A stretch of DNA of 64,000 nucleotides from Lentibacillus amyloliquefaciens (GCF_001307805.1 NZ_CP013862.1:1984001-2048000), one strand, 5' to 3'. Positions 46,284 to 55,210 are shown, numbered from the stretch's first letter. Numbers and translations: made by a program. The notes: generated by a model not told the origin, from the letters alone.

Positions 46284-46712
46284 GTGCCGAACTATTCACA
46301 GAAGTGCTTACCTGGGCTGACGCTTTATACGATCCAAGAAAATGAAAACATTTACCAAATTGTGCAGCAATTTCGTATCCCACTGGAAGCGATTTAGGCT
46401 GCGAATCCAACCATTATTCTGCGACATCTATCTGTCGGCGATACGATTTGCCTGCCAATGCAGCAACACTTTTCGGACTGTTCCAATGGTCAAATGTATT
46501 TCATTCAAGAAGGGGATTCGTATTATCGCTTATCGCAATATTTTTTCCTGCCATTGGAACTGCTGATTCAGGCTAATCCCAATACTGACCCAAACAATCT
46601 GCAAATCGGGCAGGCGATTTGTATTCCGGTTGATTCCACTTTTACATTTTGCTCAACTAACTCAACCACATACCAAATAAAGCAGGGTGACTACTTTTTT
46701 ATGAAATACTGA
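46284..46712 (+). pseudogene. LysM-domain protein with an in-frame amber codon and truncated end
   Basis: From a GTG seven bases after GAAAGAGG the frame reads CLPGLTLYTIQENENIYQIV...IPLEAI, then TAG (46395-46397), then AANPTIILRHLSVGDTICLP. A second LysM follows (MYFIQEGDSYYRLSQYFFLP, LLIQANPNTDPNNLQIGQAI) and a third begins (TYQIKQGDYFF) but ends early at 46710. Two-plus LysM units spaced like SafA/spore-coat or wall-binding proteins. The amber replaces a residue where EAIIAANP is usual. Decaying gene, unless the stop is a base-call error. Confidence 0.75.
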
Positions 46713-46781
46713 CATAAACGCCCTTCCCTTTACATGATTTATGGAATTTCGTTCAGTCTAAGAATAAAGGAGGGCTTTAAA

Positions 46782-46880
46782 ATGAGTACTGATAAAGGCA
46801 AAAAGAAGAAAAATAAGAATAAAGAGGAATTAAATGCCATGAAAGGCGGTAAAGAACGACATCGCCGAAATCGCTCTTAA
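46782..46880 (+). CDS. Small, highly basic protein
   Basis: 32 residues, MSTDKGKKKKNKNKEELNAM then KGGKERHRRNRS. AAGGAGGG lies six to seven bases before the ATG and a hairpin terminator follows the stop by 12 bases, so this is a complete small transcription unit. Half the residues are Lys or Arg, which suggests nucleic-acid or polyanion binding. No family recognised. Confidence 0.55.
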   Translation: MSTDKGKKKKNKNKEELNAMKGGKERHRRNRS

Positions 46881-46891
46881 ATGCTGACTTT

Positions 46892-46933
46892 AAAAATCAA
46901 GGAGTCCGCCACTTGGATATCCTTGATTTTCTT
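46892..46933 (+). terminator. Terminator of the small basic protein gene
   Basis: AAAATCAAGGA and TCCTTGATTTT form an 11-base perfect stem with flanking A and T. Confidence 0.85.
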
Positions 46934-46957
46934 ATACTTATAACACAGTACAACCGG

Positions 46958-47542
46958 TCAGCTATTACGCCTACGAAACGGACTGTTGATGGATAAGATG
47001 GCTATCAGTTGCTGATTAAGCTCCCGGATTGATGTTCTGTATCCTTGATTGTGCCATTCAATTAATATGCCCAAGATGGCATTTGTCTGATAGCTGATAA
47101 GATAATCTAAATTTATATCCTGTTGTCCCTCCATATATGCTTCATTTACGAATTTCCTCATAAACGACCGAATAGCATCAAACAAGGAATAGTAATACAT
47201 CATCGGGATGCGTTCATCAAAGACAATTTGGTAAAACTCCTGATATTCCTTTACGTGGTGAAATATTTTAATCATATCTGTTTCGATATTTTCAATATTA
47301 AAATTCGTTTTATGATATGGTTCCTCATACGACTGTCTTAAATCTTCAACAATAACTTCAAGGTAATGTTTAAAAAGATCATGAACATCTTTGTAATGCT
47401 TATAAAATGTGCCACGGTTAACTTTGGCCATACGGCATAGTTCTGCAATTGTGATAGATTCCAGAGGTTTTGATTTTAATAAAGTTAATAAGGCAAGACG
47501 TAAACTTTCCTGTGTTTTTACAATCCGAAGATCATGTTTCAA
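46958..47542 (-). CDS. TetR/AcrR-family transcriptional regulator
   Basis: 194 residues. HTH: RLALLTLLKSKPLESITIAE, LCRMAKVNRGTFYKHYKDVH. The C-terminal ligand domain is of the TetR_C_7/YcfQ-like type (FYQIVFDERIPMMYYYSLFD). A TTG at 47542, eight bases after AAAGGGTG, is preferred over a TTG 16 codons upstream. Divergent from an SDR gene with a palindromic site between, so it probably represses that gene. Confidence 0.88.
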   Translation of the reverse strand: MKHDLRIVKTQESLRLALLTLLKSKPLESITIAELCRMAKVNRGTFYKHYKDVHDLFKHYLEVIVEDLRQSYEEPYHKTNFNIENIETDMIKIFHHVKEYQEFYQIVFDERIPMMYYYSLFDAIRSFMRKFVNEAYMEGQQDINLDYLISYQTNAILGILIEWHNQGYRTSIRELNQQLIAILSINSPFRRRNS

Positions 47543-47645
47543 ATTTTTTTCACCCTTTATTGAACACTTGTGAAACTTATCGTTGAACAATCAACACTTA
47601 TAGCATTTTCCGTTGTTTGTAGTTCTTTTCACTATCCAGTATAAT

Positions 47646-47671
47646 TTTTATTGCACACATGTTCAATAAAA
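47646..47671. promoter_or_regulatory. Palindromic TetR operator candidate
   Basis: TTTTATTG-N10-CAATAAAA with inner ACACATGT; a related half-site set (TTATTGAACACTTGTG) lies near 47560 at the regulator's own start. It ends 16 bases before the SDR start codon. Confidence 0.55.
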
Positions 47672-47687
47672 ATATTGAGGAGGGAAA

Positions 47688-48455
47688 ATGAAATTGAAAC
47701 TAAACAACAAAGTAGCCGTTGTTACCGGTGCCGCTTCAGGAATGGGGAAAGAAATAGCAAAATTGTATGCTGATGAATGTGCAAATGTTATTGCAGCCGA
47801 CTTAAACCTGGATGGTGCCGAAGCAACCGTTAAAGAAATCACTGACAATAATGGCGTGGCCAAAGCAGTACAAGTGAATGTTGCAAAGCAGGAAGATATC
47901 GATAACATGATCGATACAGCCATTAATGAATATGGAACGCTGGATATTTTGGTTAATAATGCCGGTATTATGGATGGTTTTGAACCTGTTGGGGATGTTC
48001 TTGATGAACGCTGGGACTTGATTTTTGATGTAAATACGAAAGGCGTTATGCGTGCAATGCGCAAAGCTCTGCCAATTTTTCTGGAAAAAGAAAGTGGTGT
48101 CATCATTAACACTGCTTCAACCGGCGGATTTAATGGTGCACATGCAGGCGCAGCTTACGGGGCATCAAAACATGCTGTCATCGGAATGACGAAAAATACC
48201 GGCTATATGTATGCTCAGAAAGGCATCCGCTGTAACGCCATTGCCCCCGGTGGTGTCGCAACGAATATTGCATCTTCCATGGAGAATGTCAGTCAGTTTG
48301 GCATGGAGCGTACCAAACCGGTACAAGCGGTCATGCCAAGAGTCGGACAACCCGAGGAAGTCGCTAAGGCAGCGTTATTCTTAGCATCTGATGATTCCAG
48401 TTTTGTGAACGGAACTGTTGTAACGGCTGACGGAGGATGGACTGCTGCATTCTAG
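47688..48455 (+). CDS. SDR-family NAD(P)-dependent oxidoreductase
   Basis: 255 residues, classical SDR: AVVTGAASGMGKEIAK, NNAGIMDGF, the serine in NTASTGGF, YGASKHAVIGMTK (Tyr and Lys of the active site) and the terminal FVNGTVVTADGGWTAAF. GAGGAGGG lies five to six bases before the ATG. Regulated by the divergent TetR protein, as for xenobiotic or fatty-acid stress reductases. Substrate unknown. Confidence 0.9.
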   Translation: MKLKLNNKVAVVTGAASGMGKEIAKLYADECANVIAADLNLDGAEATVKEITDNNGVAKAVQVNVAKQEDIDNMIDTAINEYGTLDILVNNAGIMDGFEPVGDVLDERWDLIFDVNTKGVMRAMRKALPIFLEKESGVIINTASTGGFNGAHAGAAYGASKHAVIGMTKNTGYMYAQKGIRCNAIAPGGVATNIASSMENVSQFGMERTKPVQAVMPRVGQPEEVAKAALFLASDDSSFVNGTVVTADGGWTAAF

Positions 48456-48468
48456 CTTACCGATTGGT

Positions 48469-48558
48469 ATATCCCGCATTAACGGCCAGCAAGACCCCCT
48501 ATTTCAAGGGAACTAAAAAAGACAAGTGGGGGGTCAGCTGTCCCTAAAGGTCCGATTT
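48469..48558 (-). repeat. Two-hairpin intergenic element, copy G (minus orientation)
   Basis: On the minus strand: AATCGGACCTTTAGGGACAG, a GACCCCCC...GGGGGTC hairpin, then GCCGTTAATGCGGGATA. Only the second hairpin and tail remain. The tail end is 13 bases from the SDR stop codon. Confidence 0.65.
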
Positions 48559-48623
48559 TTTTCAACCGAAACCTTTCTCTATATTTCAGCACAAGCAGAT
48601 GGTACTTTGATATATACTCATTG

Positions 48624-49352
48624 TTATTCTATTGAGCTCAAATACAAATCTAAAGAATCCTCTGTTTCCTTTGCGACTATCTGAATAAAGTCGTCATAAT
48701 TCTCTTGGGTATGAGCTTTATCCAAGGCTTTGTAATAATCCAATCGATTTTCTACTTTAATGACTATTGGTGGAAAACCATCTTTCATGAGTTCTAAATT
48801 TAATAACAAACGTGACACGCGGCCATTTCCGTCGATAAAAGGATGAATCCCGACAAAAATGGCATGCAGCATCGTCCCGCGGGTGATTGGATGCAATTCC
48901 CCCGCTTCGTTTTCATACCAATTCATTAGCTGCTCCATTTGTTCTTTAATAAGAAATGGAGCCGGCGGCGTATGTTCAGCACCTGAAATGACTACTTGCT
49001 GATCCCGATAAACACCGGCGTATTGATCGTTAATTTCTTTCAATACCAGCCGGTGCAAGTTTCTAATTTGCCATTCTGATAAAAATTCTTGACGTTGGAC
49101 AATTTCTTCTACATACGTAATCGCATCACGGTGATTAATAACCTCCAGGTGTTCGCGCATCGCTTTCCCGCCTACTGTAATACCTTCCAACACTACTTTT
49201 GTTTCCTGTAAGGTTAACGTATTGCCTTCAATTGCGTTTGAATTGTATGTCCATTCAAGCAACAGCTTTTCACGTAAACTTCTTAATGTGTACTTTGGCA
49301 AAGGCCGTTTGTCATCAAGACGCTCTTTTTTTTGATCAACTCGCTCAAACAT
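48624..49352 (-). CDS. Fic-domain protein (class II, N-terminal inhibitory helix)
   Basis: 242 residues. The AMP-transferase motif HPFIDGNGRVSR is complete (His170 to Arg181), as is the flap region before it. The N-terminal SNAIEGN (Ser38-Glu42-Gly43) is the inhibitory motif [S/T]xxxE[G/N], in which the glutamate blocks ATP orientation. It would AMPylate a protein target when relieved. GAGGTG precedes the ATG. It has no adjacent antitoxin, consistent with self-inhibition. Target unknown. Confidence 0.92.
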   Translation of the reverse strand: MFERVDQKKERLDDKRPLPKYTLRSLREKLLLEWTYNSNAIEGNTLTLQETKVVLEGITVGGKAMREHLEVINHRDAITYVEEIVQRQEFLSEWQIRNLHRLVLKEINDQYAGVYRDQQVVISGAEHTPPAPFLIKEQMEQLMNWYENEAGELHPITRGTMLHAIFVGIHPFIDGNGRVSRLLLNLELMKDGFPPIVIKVENRLDYYKALDKAHTQENYDDFIQIVAKETEDSLDLYLSSIE

Positions 49353-49537
49353 TTCATTTCACCTCTTAAGGTTAACACCAGCATTATAGTTTGATATCGT
49401 TTTCCACTGCGTCACCAGCAAACAACAACTTTAACGAAAAACAGCCCTGAGCAAGAGCAAAACAACTATTATTTCAAGTATTATAACATTTTTCCTCGGC
49501 TTTTTCGCTCATTTTCATCCTGCCATCATTATATATG

Positions 49538-49575
49538 ACAGACCAATGCTTATCTTCCCTGCAGCATTGGTCTGT
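49538..49575. terminator. Strong hairpin downstream of the Cys-rich peptide frame
   Basis: ACAGACCAATGCT and AGCATTGGTCTGT form a 13-base perfect stem with a 12-base loop; no long T tract, but suited to ending the minus-strand peptide transcript or protecting its 3' end. Confidence 0.6.
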
Positions 49576-49721
49576 ATGATAGTCTTTAACTTTAATTCAT
49601 TCTAAAAACAAACGGTATCAAGTTCATAATCTTCGGAGTGATCGGCCTTGCCCGTCATACAAGTGAAGCACATACCAGTGCCTGTCACACCTGAACCAAT
49701 CGCCCATATTGGCTGAGAACA

Positions 49722-49847
49722 TTAGATGCAGCCTGCACCATTCTTTTTCTCTTCAGCTGCCGCTAATATACTTTCTTTTAATTCCTTTTTATCCAAGTCA
49801 CTATCATCCATCTTCTTGATAAACTTATCGATCGAAATGGGTACCAT
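49722..49847 (-). CDS. 41-residue peptide, possible precursor or split gene
   Basis: Frame begins MVPISIDKFIKKMDDSDLD, continues KKELKESILAAAEEKKNGAGCI and stops at TAA. AAGGAGG lies 12 bases before the ATG. The same frame stays open after the stop for 39 more codons to 49602 (CSQPIWAIGSGVTGTG, MCFTCMTGKADHSEDYELD, TVCF), with four further cysteines. The charged helical leader followed by a Gly/Ser/Thr/Cys-rich tail resembles a RiPP precursor. Either a short peptide ending GAGCI or a longer one interrupted by an ochre codon. No modification enzyme is nearby. Confidence 0.4.
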   Translation of the reverse strand: MVPISIDKFIKKMDDSDLDKKELKESILAAAEEKKNGAGCI

Positions 49848-49867
49848 AATTATCCAAAACCTCCTTA

Positions 49868-50021
49868 CAAAGTGAAACTTCAATCAGTGGGGGTTTTCTT
49901 TCTTCCCCCACTGATTGTTAGATGAACGAATCGGACATTTACTGGCAGCCATCCCCCACCTAATCTTCATCGTATACGCGAACATTTGAGGTGGGAGTCT
50001 GCCAGTTACATGCGGGATAAA
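49868..50021 (+). repeat. Two-hairpin intergenic element, copy E (longest)
   Basis: First hairpin ATCAGTGGGGG...CCCCCACTGAT, linker GAACGAATCGGACATTTA, second hairpin ACTGGCAGCC/CATCCCCCACCT ... AGGTGGGAGTCTGCCAGT with an enlarged arm, tail TTACATGCGGGATAAA. The tail end is 26 bases from the thioesterase stop on the opposite strand. Confidence 0.85.
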
Positions 50022-50046
50022 AATACATTCAGTCATCGTTTGCACT

Positions 50047-50523
50047 TTACCTTTCTGCTGTTTTTTGAAGAACAGCATAAATGTCAGGAGCAGCTTTATC
50101 CATTCTTGCGGGTTTCCATTCCTTATTGACCCACATATGCATGGTGTTTCCTTTTGCAATCAGCTCACCATAAAGCGCTTCTGTTTCCGCTTCTTTTCCC
50201 TTCCCGTGCATGAACTCTTCTTCACTGATTTTTCGCGCTTCATATGCAAACTCCAGCCTGACCGGCGAATAGCTTGCTGCTCGTGTGAAGACAACGATAC
50301 AGTCATCGTATCCGGCTGATTTTTTATAGCTCACATTGACATCCAGCACCGGCAGTAAAAAACCTAGATTCTCCACCTTGCTGTATGTTAAGCCGTAATG
50401 ACGCATGCATTCTGTACGGGCGTTTTCAAACCATGTTATATAATTGCTATGGTGTACGACTTCCATTCGATCAGTGTCTTTATACGGTACACGAAATTTT
50501 GTCTGATGCCAGACAGTTGTCAT
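50047..50523 (-). CDS. YbgC/4-hydroxybenzoyl-CoA-type acyl-CoA thioesterase
   Basis: 158 residues, hot-dog fold: FRVPYKDTDRMEVVHHSNYITWFENAR carries the catalytic Asp and His of the YbgC group (positions of key residues DTDRMEVVHH). It hydrolyses short- or medium-chain acyl-CoA or acyl-ACP. The ATG at 50523 follows GGGAGG by six to seven bases. Third gene of an operon with an acyl-CoA ligase (17-base gap) and a fabF homologue. Confidence 0.88.
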   Translation of the reverse strand: MTTVWHQTKFRVPYKDTDRMEVVHHSNYITWFENARTECMRHYGLTYSKVENLGFLLPVLDVNVSYKKSAGYDDCIVVFTRAASYSPVRLEFAYEARKISEEEFMHGKGKEAETEALYGELIAKGNTMHMWVNKEWKPARMDKAAPDIYAVLQKTAER

Positions 50524-50540
50524 ATTGGCTCCTCCCTCTA

Positions 50541-52274
50541 CTATTTCCTGGAAATTCTGTCCTTTGCTTGGTCCTGGAGACGGAATTTCTGCACTTTGCC
50601 GGTACTCGTCATCGGCCAGTCGGAAGCATCGATAAACCAGACGTGACGAGGGATTTTGAAACGGGCAAGCCTGGCCGAGCACCAGTCAATAATCTCTCTG
50701 CGTGTTAACATTTCATTCCCCTTCAATTCAATAAAAGCAGCGCCTGTTTCTGTTGTTAACCTGTCAGGAACACCAACTATATTGACTTGATTGACTGCCG
50801 GATGCTGTGAAATAACGACCTCAACCTCACGCGGCGAAACCAGCTCCCCAGATACTTTATACATTTCTTTACTCCGGCCGAGCAGCTGAACATAGCCGTT
50901 CTCATCAATTTTTCCAACATCGCCTGTACGCAGCCAGCCGTCTTTATCAATAACTTCCGCTGTTTCGTCCGGCTTATTATAATAACCGTGAGAAACGGTA
51001 GCACCCCTTACGGCCAATTCACCGGTGGCCCCTTCCGGCAATGTCTCACCTGTATCTACGTCAATCGTCTTATATTCAACAGTGCTGCCATTGAATTCCG
51101 GCAAGCCGCTGACACCGCCAAGTTTAGGACGGCCGACTCTCGTTGAAATTCGCTCCAGCGGATCGCCAATTTCCGTCGTGACGCCAGACGAAGCCACCTC
51201 CGTCTGGCCGTAGCCGGTAATCGTTTCGGTCAGACCCAATACCTCAATGGCTTTTTCCCACACTGGGACAGGAGCCGGTGCCGCTCCACACCACATAGCA
51301 AAAAGGTGGGATAAATCAAATTCAGAAACTCGCGGATGATTCAATAATGCAACTAGCGTAGAAGGCACACAAAGGTAATCGTTCGCTTTATGCCTCTCCA
51401 TTAATTGCAATGATTGAAGCGGTGATGCGCCAAGTGCCGAAATGAACGAACCGCCGATAAACGACATGGCAAAAATCGCTTCAATGATCGCAAAGCAGTG
51501 ATAGAACGGAAGCGGTGCAAATGTGACACGTCCATCTTCAATCGCTCTGCTCATACAAGTCGCGTAACCGCAGCGCAGAAGCATATCATCAGTAAGCATA
51601 ACCCCTTTTGGGCTGCCAGTTGAACCGGATGTGTACATAATGATAGCCACTTCATCCGGATAACGGGATTTATTCCATCTGTTATGGAGTTCTTTATCAG
51701 TGACGGATGCTCCCTGTTCTAAAAATACATCCCACGTCAGAAAACGATCATCAATCTGCGCTGTCTCTTCACATGGCAGGCAAATCACCTGCTCCAATTG
51801 ACTATTTTTTTGAAAATCTTCATTATCCAGTAATTCAGCAATGACTTTTCCGTGCTGCTTATCTTTTACCTTCTGATGCAGAAGCAGAAATTTTGAATCC
51901 GATTGTGTGATGATATATTCAAGTTCATCTTTTGCGAGCATCGAATTAATCGGGATAAAGACCGCACCCACTATGGAAGAGGCAATCATCAATGATGGAT
52001 ACGCCGCATCATTATCCATTAAAACCGCAACGTGCTCTCTTCGTTTTACACCAAGGTTTATGAAAGCTTTCGCATATTGAACCGCTCTATCCCAGATGTC
52101 GCCGTATGTATATTCTTCATCATTTATATAAAGATAAGGTCTATTTTGGTAATCGCTACTTGCTTTTGAGAAGTGGCCGGCAATCGTATCACGCGGCCAT
52201 ACCGGAAAACGGGCTTCCAGCGCTTCTCTTCTCCCCGCTGCACTTTGATTTAGAGTAGTTTGATTTGCAGTCAT
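50541..52274 (-). CDS. Acyl-CoA/acyl-acid ligase (AMP-forming, ANL superfamily)
   Basis: 577 residues. Core motifs: IIMYTSGSTGSPKGVM (P-loop), GYGQTEVASSG (A5), WLRTGDVGKIDENGYV (A7) and the C-terminal lysine in MTSTGKVQKFRL (A10). It adenylates a carboxylic acid and transfers it to CoA. Middle gene of the fabF-ligase-thioesterase operon, so it may load an acyl chain that the ketosynthase extends or the thioesterase releases. Substrate unknown. Confidence 0.9.
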   Translation of the reverse strand: MTANQTTLNQSAAGRREALEARFPVWPRDTIAGHFSKASSDYQNRPYLYINDEEYTYGDIWDRAVQYAKAFINLGVKRREHVAVLMDNDAAYPSLMIASSIVGAVFIPINSMLAKDELEYIITQSDSKFLLLHQKVKDKQHGKVIAELLDNEDFQKNSQLEQVICLPCEETAQIDDRFLTWDVFLEQGASVTDKELHNRWNKSRYPDEVAIIMYTSGSTGSPKGVMLTDDMLLRCGYATCMSRAIEDGRVTFAPLPFYHCFAIIEAIFAMSFIGGSFISALGASPLQSLQLMERHKANDYLCVPSTLVALLNHPRVSEFDLSHLFAMWCGAAPAPVPVWEKAIEVLGLTETITGYGQTEVASSGVTTEIGDPLERISTRVGRPKLGGVSGLPEFNGSTVEYKTIDVDTGETLPEGATGELAVRGATVSHGYYNKPDETAEVIDKDGWLRTGDVGKIDENGYVQLLGRSKEMYKVSGELVSPREVEVVISQHPAVNQVNIVGVPDRLTTETGAAFIELKGNEMLTRREIIDWCSARLARFKIPRHVWFIDASDWPMTSTGKVQKFRLQDQAKDRISRK

Positions 52275-52328
52275 TTCATGGCCTCCTTATTATATTTAAG
52301 TCAGTCTTGCCAATCACATTATCGTACA

Positions 52329-53563
52329 CTAAGAATCATATCTTCTAAAGGCGATGACCGCGTTATGTCCGCCAAATCCGAAGCCATTGGATAAGGCCAG
52401 ATTGATGCTGCCTTCTCCCGCTTCGTTGGAAACATAATCCAAGTCACACTCCGGATCCGTATTTTCCAAGTTAATTGTGGGCGGAAAGATATTTTCTGCC
52501 ATACTTTTAAGTGTAATGACAGCCTCAGCTCCCCTGCTGCACCAAACATATGCCCTGTCATGGACTTGGTGGAGCTGACTTTGAGACCGTTTACTTGTTT
52601 GCCAAATACGTCTTTAATCGCTCTTGTCTCTGAAATATCCCCTGCCGGCGTACTTGTTCCATGGGCATTGATATAATCAACATCTTTCGGATCAGCTTGT
52701 GCCCGATCAATCGCCAGCTTCATTGCCTTGGCAGCTCCCTGGTAATCAGGCTCAGTAATGTGATAGGCATCAGTTGTACTCCCGTAACCGACAATTTCAC
52801 CAAGTATCGGGGCACCGCGCTTTTTCGCGTGCTCATATCCTTCTAAAAACAGTACACCTGCACCTTCCGCCATTACAAAACCATCCCGATTGCTGTCAAA
52901 CGGCCGTGACGCCTCCTCAGGTGCATCATTTTGCGTTGACATGGCACGCATCTTTGAAAAACCGGCGAAATAAAGCGATGTGATGGTAGCCTCCGCCCCG
53001 CCGGCTAAAATCGCATCCGAATAACCATGTGCTATATTCAAATAAGCTTCACCAATCGCGTGATTGCTCGTTGCACATGCGGAGACAGCAGCAAAACTCG
53101 GTCCGCGGAATCCGGTTTTGATGGCCGTTAAGCCAGCTGCCATGTTATTAATCATCGTTGGAATTAAAAAAGGCGACACCCGTCTTGTCCCTTTTTCAAG
53201 CATTGTTTCATGGTTGCTCAATAAGGTTTGCAAACCCCCGGTCCCGGAGCCTATATATACACCGACTCGATCTTTATCGACAGCTTCCAAATTCAGTTTC
53301 GACTGTTCAAGTGCTTGCATTGCTGCCGCATAACCATACTGCGTGAACAAATCATAGCGCTTTAATTCTTTTCCTTCAAGATACTCTTCACCGCTAAAAT
53401 CATCGATATAGCCCGCAATCCGGGTATTAATATCCGCATAGTCTTCGGATTCAAGTTGTCTGATTCCGGATTTTCCATTTTTAATGTTATCCCACAGCGT
53501 TTCGACATCATTTCCCAGCGGTGAAACAACACCCATTCCTGTTACAACAACTCGGCGCTTCAA
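52329..53563 (-). pseudogene. fabF: Beta-ketoacyl-ACP synthase II-like gene with a one-base frameshift
   Basis: KAS fold with the catalytic Cys in AAVSACATSNHAI, His in NAHGTSTPAGD and the second His in STKSMTGHMFGAAG. At that point (about 52530) the frame shifts: the expected GAAGAAEAVITL appears only if one base (a C after GGGG) is restored. The rest then reads to a normal end (SNGFGFGGHNAVIAFRRYDS, stop at 52329), giving 411 residues. TTG start at 53563, seven bases after AAAGGGAG. The frame as it stands ends at 52319 with a nonsense tail. Real mutation or base-call error. Confidence 0.85.
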
Positions 53564-53779
53564 ATGAATTCTCCCTTTCAAAGAGGTTATTTTGATTGAT
53601 ACAATCAAACGCTTTTACCCAGTCTGTATTTTAACATAATATAGAATTCAATATGATTACTGCATCCTTCGTACCCTTCAGACAAATAAAATATTTTCAA
53701 TAAATGGCTGATTCCTTTATAATTAAAGACATCTTAAGCCATTTTTAAGGTGAACAGTAAAAATGAAGGAGCGATACAT

Positions 53780-54766
53780 ATGACTAGTAAGATCAAACTG
53801 GGAATTGTCGGTTATGGCAACCTCGGGAAAGGGGCGGTAAAAGCCATTAAAGCGACTGAGGATATGGAACTAATGGCTGTTTTTACCAGAAGAGATCCGG
53901 AAACACTCGAACTTGATGACCCAAGTGTCAAAGCTGTCCATATTGATAACGCAAGTGAATACCAGAATGATATTGATGTCATGGTGCTTTGCGGCGGGTC
54001 TGCAACGGACTTGCCGGAACAAACCCCACACTTTGCAAGCATGTTCAACACTGTAGACAGCTACGATACACATGCAAAAATCCCGGAATTTTATCAATCA
54101 GTCAATGAAGCTGCTGCGAAACATGATACGACAGCTATCATCTCAGTAGGCTGGGACCCGGGTTTATTCTCGCTGAACCGTGTCATAGCTGAGGCGATTT
54201 TGCCTAATGGCGAAAACTATTCATTCTGGGGCAAAGGGTTAAGTCAGGGCCACTCTGATGCGGTCCGAAGAGTCGAAGGTGTAAAAAGTGGCGTGCAATA
54301 CACAATTCCATCTGAAGACGCAATTAAAAAAGTACGCAGCGGTGCCAATCCGGAATTAACAAAATCGGATAAACATCGCCGCGTTTGCTACATTGTTGCT
54401 GAAGATGGCGCAGATAAAGCAACGATTGAAGAGACGATCAAAACTATGCCGAACTATTTCGCTGATTATGAAACAGAAGTAAATTTCATTTCAGAAGATG
54501 AACTGGCCCGTGACCATTCCAAAGCACCACATGGCGGATTCGTCATCCGAGGCGGAAAAACCGGTGAAAGGAATGACCAGCTATATGAATTCTCACTGAC
54601 ATTAGACAGCAACCCTGAGTTCACCGCAAGCGTTCTGGTCGCATACGCAAGAGCTGCCCACCTGATGAATCAGGAAAAACAATTCGGAGCCAAAACTGTT
54701 TATGATGTCGCCCCGGGCTACATTTCACCACGTTCAGCAGAAGAATTAAGAAGAGATTATTTGTAA
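53780..54766 (+). CDS. ddh: meso-Diaminopimelate D-dehydrogenase
   Basis: 328 residues. KLGIVGYGNLGKGAVKAI (NADPH Rossmann motif), LCGGSATDLPEQ, NTVDSYDTHAKIPEFY, SVGWDPGLFSLNRV and GKGLSQGHSDAVRRVEGVK are the Ddh signature. It converts tetrahydrodipicolinate directly to meso-DAP for lysine and peptidoglycan, a shortcut to the acetylase branch. The ATG at 53780 lies nine bases after GAAGGAG. Monocistronic, with a terminator. Confidence 0.95.
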   Translation: MTSKIKLGIVGYGNLGKGAVKAIKATEDMELMAVFTRRDPETLELDDPSVKAVHIDNASEYQNDIDVMVLCGGSATDLPEQTPHFASMFNTVDSYDTHAKIPEFYQSVNEAAAKHDTTAIISVGWDPGLFSLNRVIAEAILPNGENYSFWGKGLSQGHSDAVRRVEGVKSGVQYTIPSEDAIKKVRSGANPELTKSDKHRRVCYIVAEDGADKATIEETIKTMPNYFADYETEVNFISEDELARDHSKAPHGGFVIRGGKTGERNDQLYEFSLTLDSNPEFTASVLVAYARAAHLMNQEKQFGAKTVYDVAPGYISPRSAEELRRDYL

Positions 54767-54783
54767 AGTGGTATTCTAAAAAC

Positions 54784-54839
54784 AATAGGCTGACCCAAAA
54801 AGCCATGGTTAAGTGACTTTTTGTGGTCAGCCTATTTTT
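54784..54839 (+). terminator. Terminator of ddh
   Basis: ATAGGCTGACC and GGTCAGCCTAT form the base of a long stem with an inner CAAAAAG/CTTTTTG arm, followed by TTTTTG. Confidence 0.88.
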
Positions 54840-54954
54840 GTGAAGCTTTTTTGCAAAAAGCATTGTCTGGCCAAAACGCTTCCCCTTTTCTGCATTGTTA
54901 TCCTTCTTTCGCACGCAACAACTTGTTTCTCATGCATGCCTTCCTGCTGCAATA

Positions 54955-54984
54955 TAAAAATAGACAGGATAATTACTCCTGTCT
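54955..54984 (-). terminator. Terminator of the rRNA-tRNA operon
   Basis: AGACAGGA and TCCTGTCT pair and are followed on the minus strand by TATTTTTA, about 45 bases after tRNA-Leu. Confidence 0.8.
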
Positions 54985-55026
54985 TACAAGTTTTGAATCA
55001 CACTATTTTTTTACGTATTGTATCGA

Positions 55027-55108
55027 TACCTGAGGTGGGACTCGAACCCACACGCCCGTAGGCACAGCATTTTGAGTGCTGCGTGTCTGCCAGTTCCACC
55101 ACTCAGGC
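55027..55108 (-). tRNA. tRNA-Leu (CAA)
   Basis: Acceptor GCCTGAG/CTCAGGT, anticodon loop CTCAAAA, long variable arm. Last tRNA of the operon and the only one whose CCA end is not encoded. Confidence 0.95.
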
Positions 55109-55122
55109 ATATGCGTTAACTT

Positions 55123-55196
<74 letters not shown>

Positions 55197-55210
55197 AATA
55201 GGAAAGAGAA

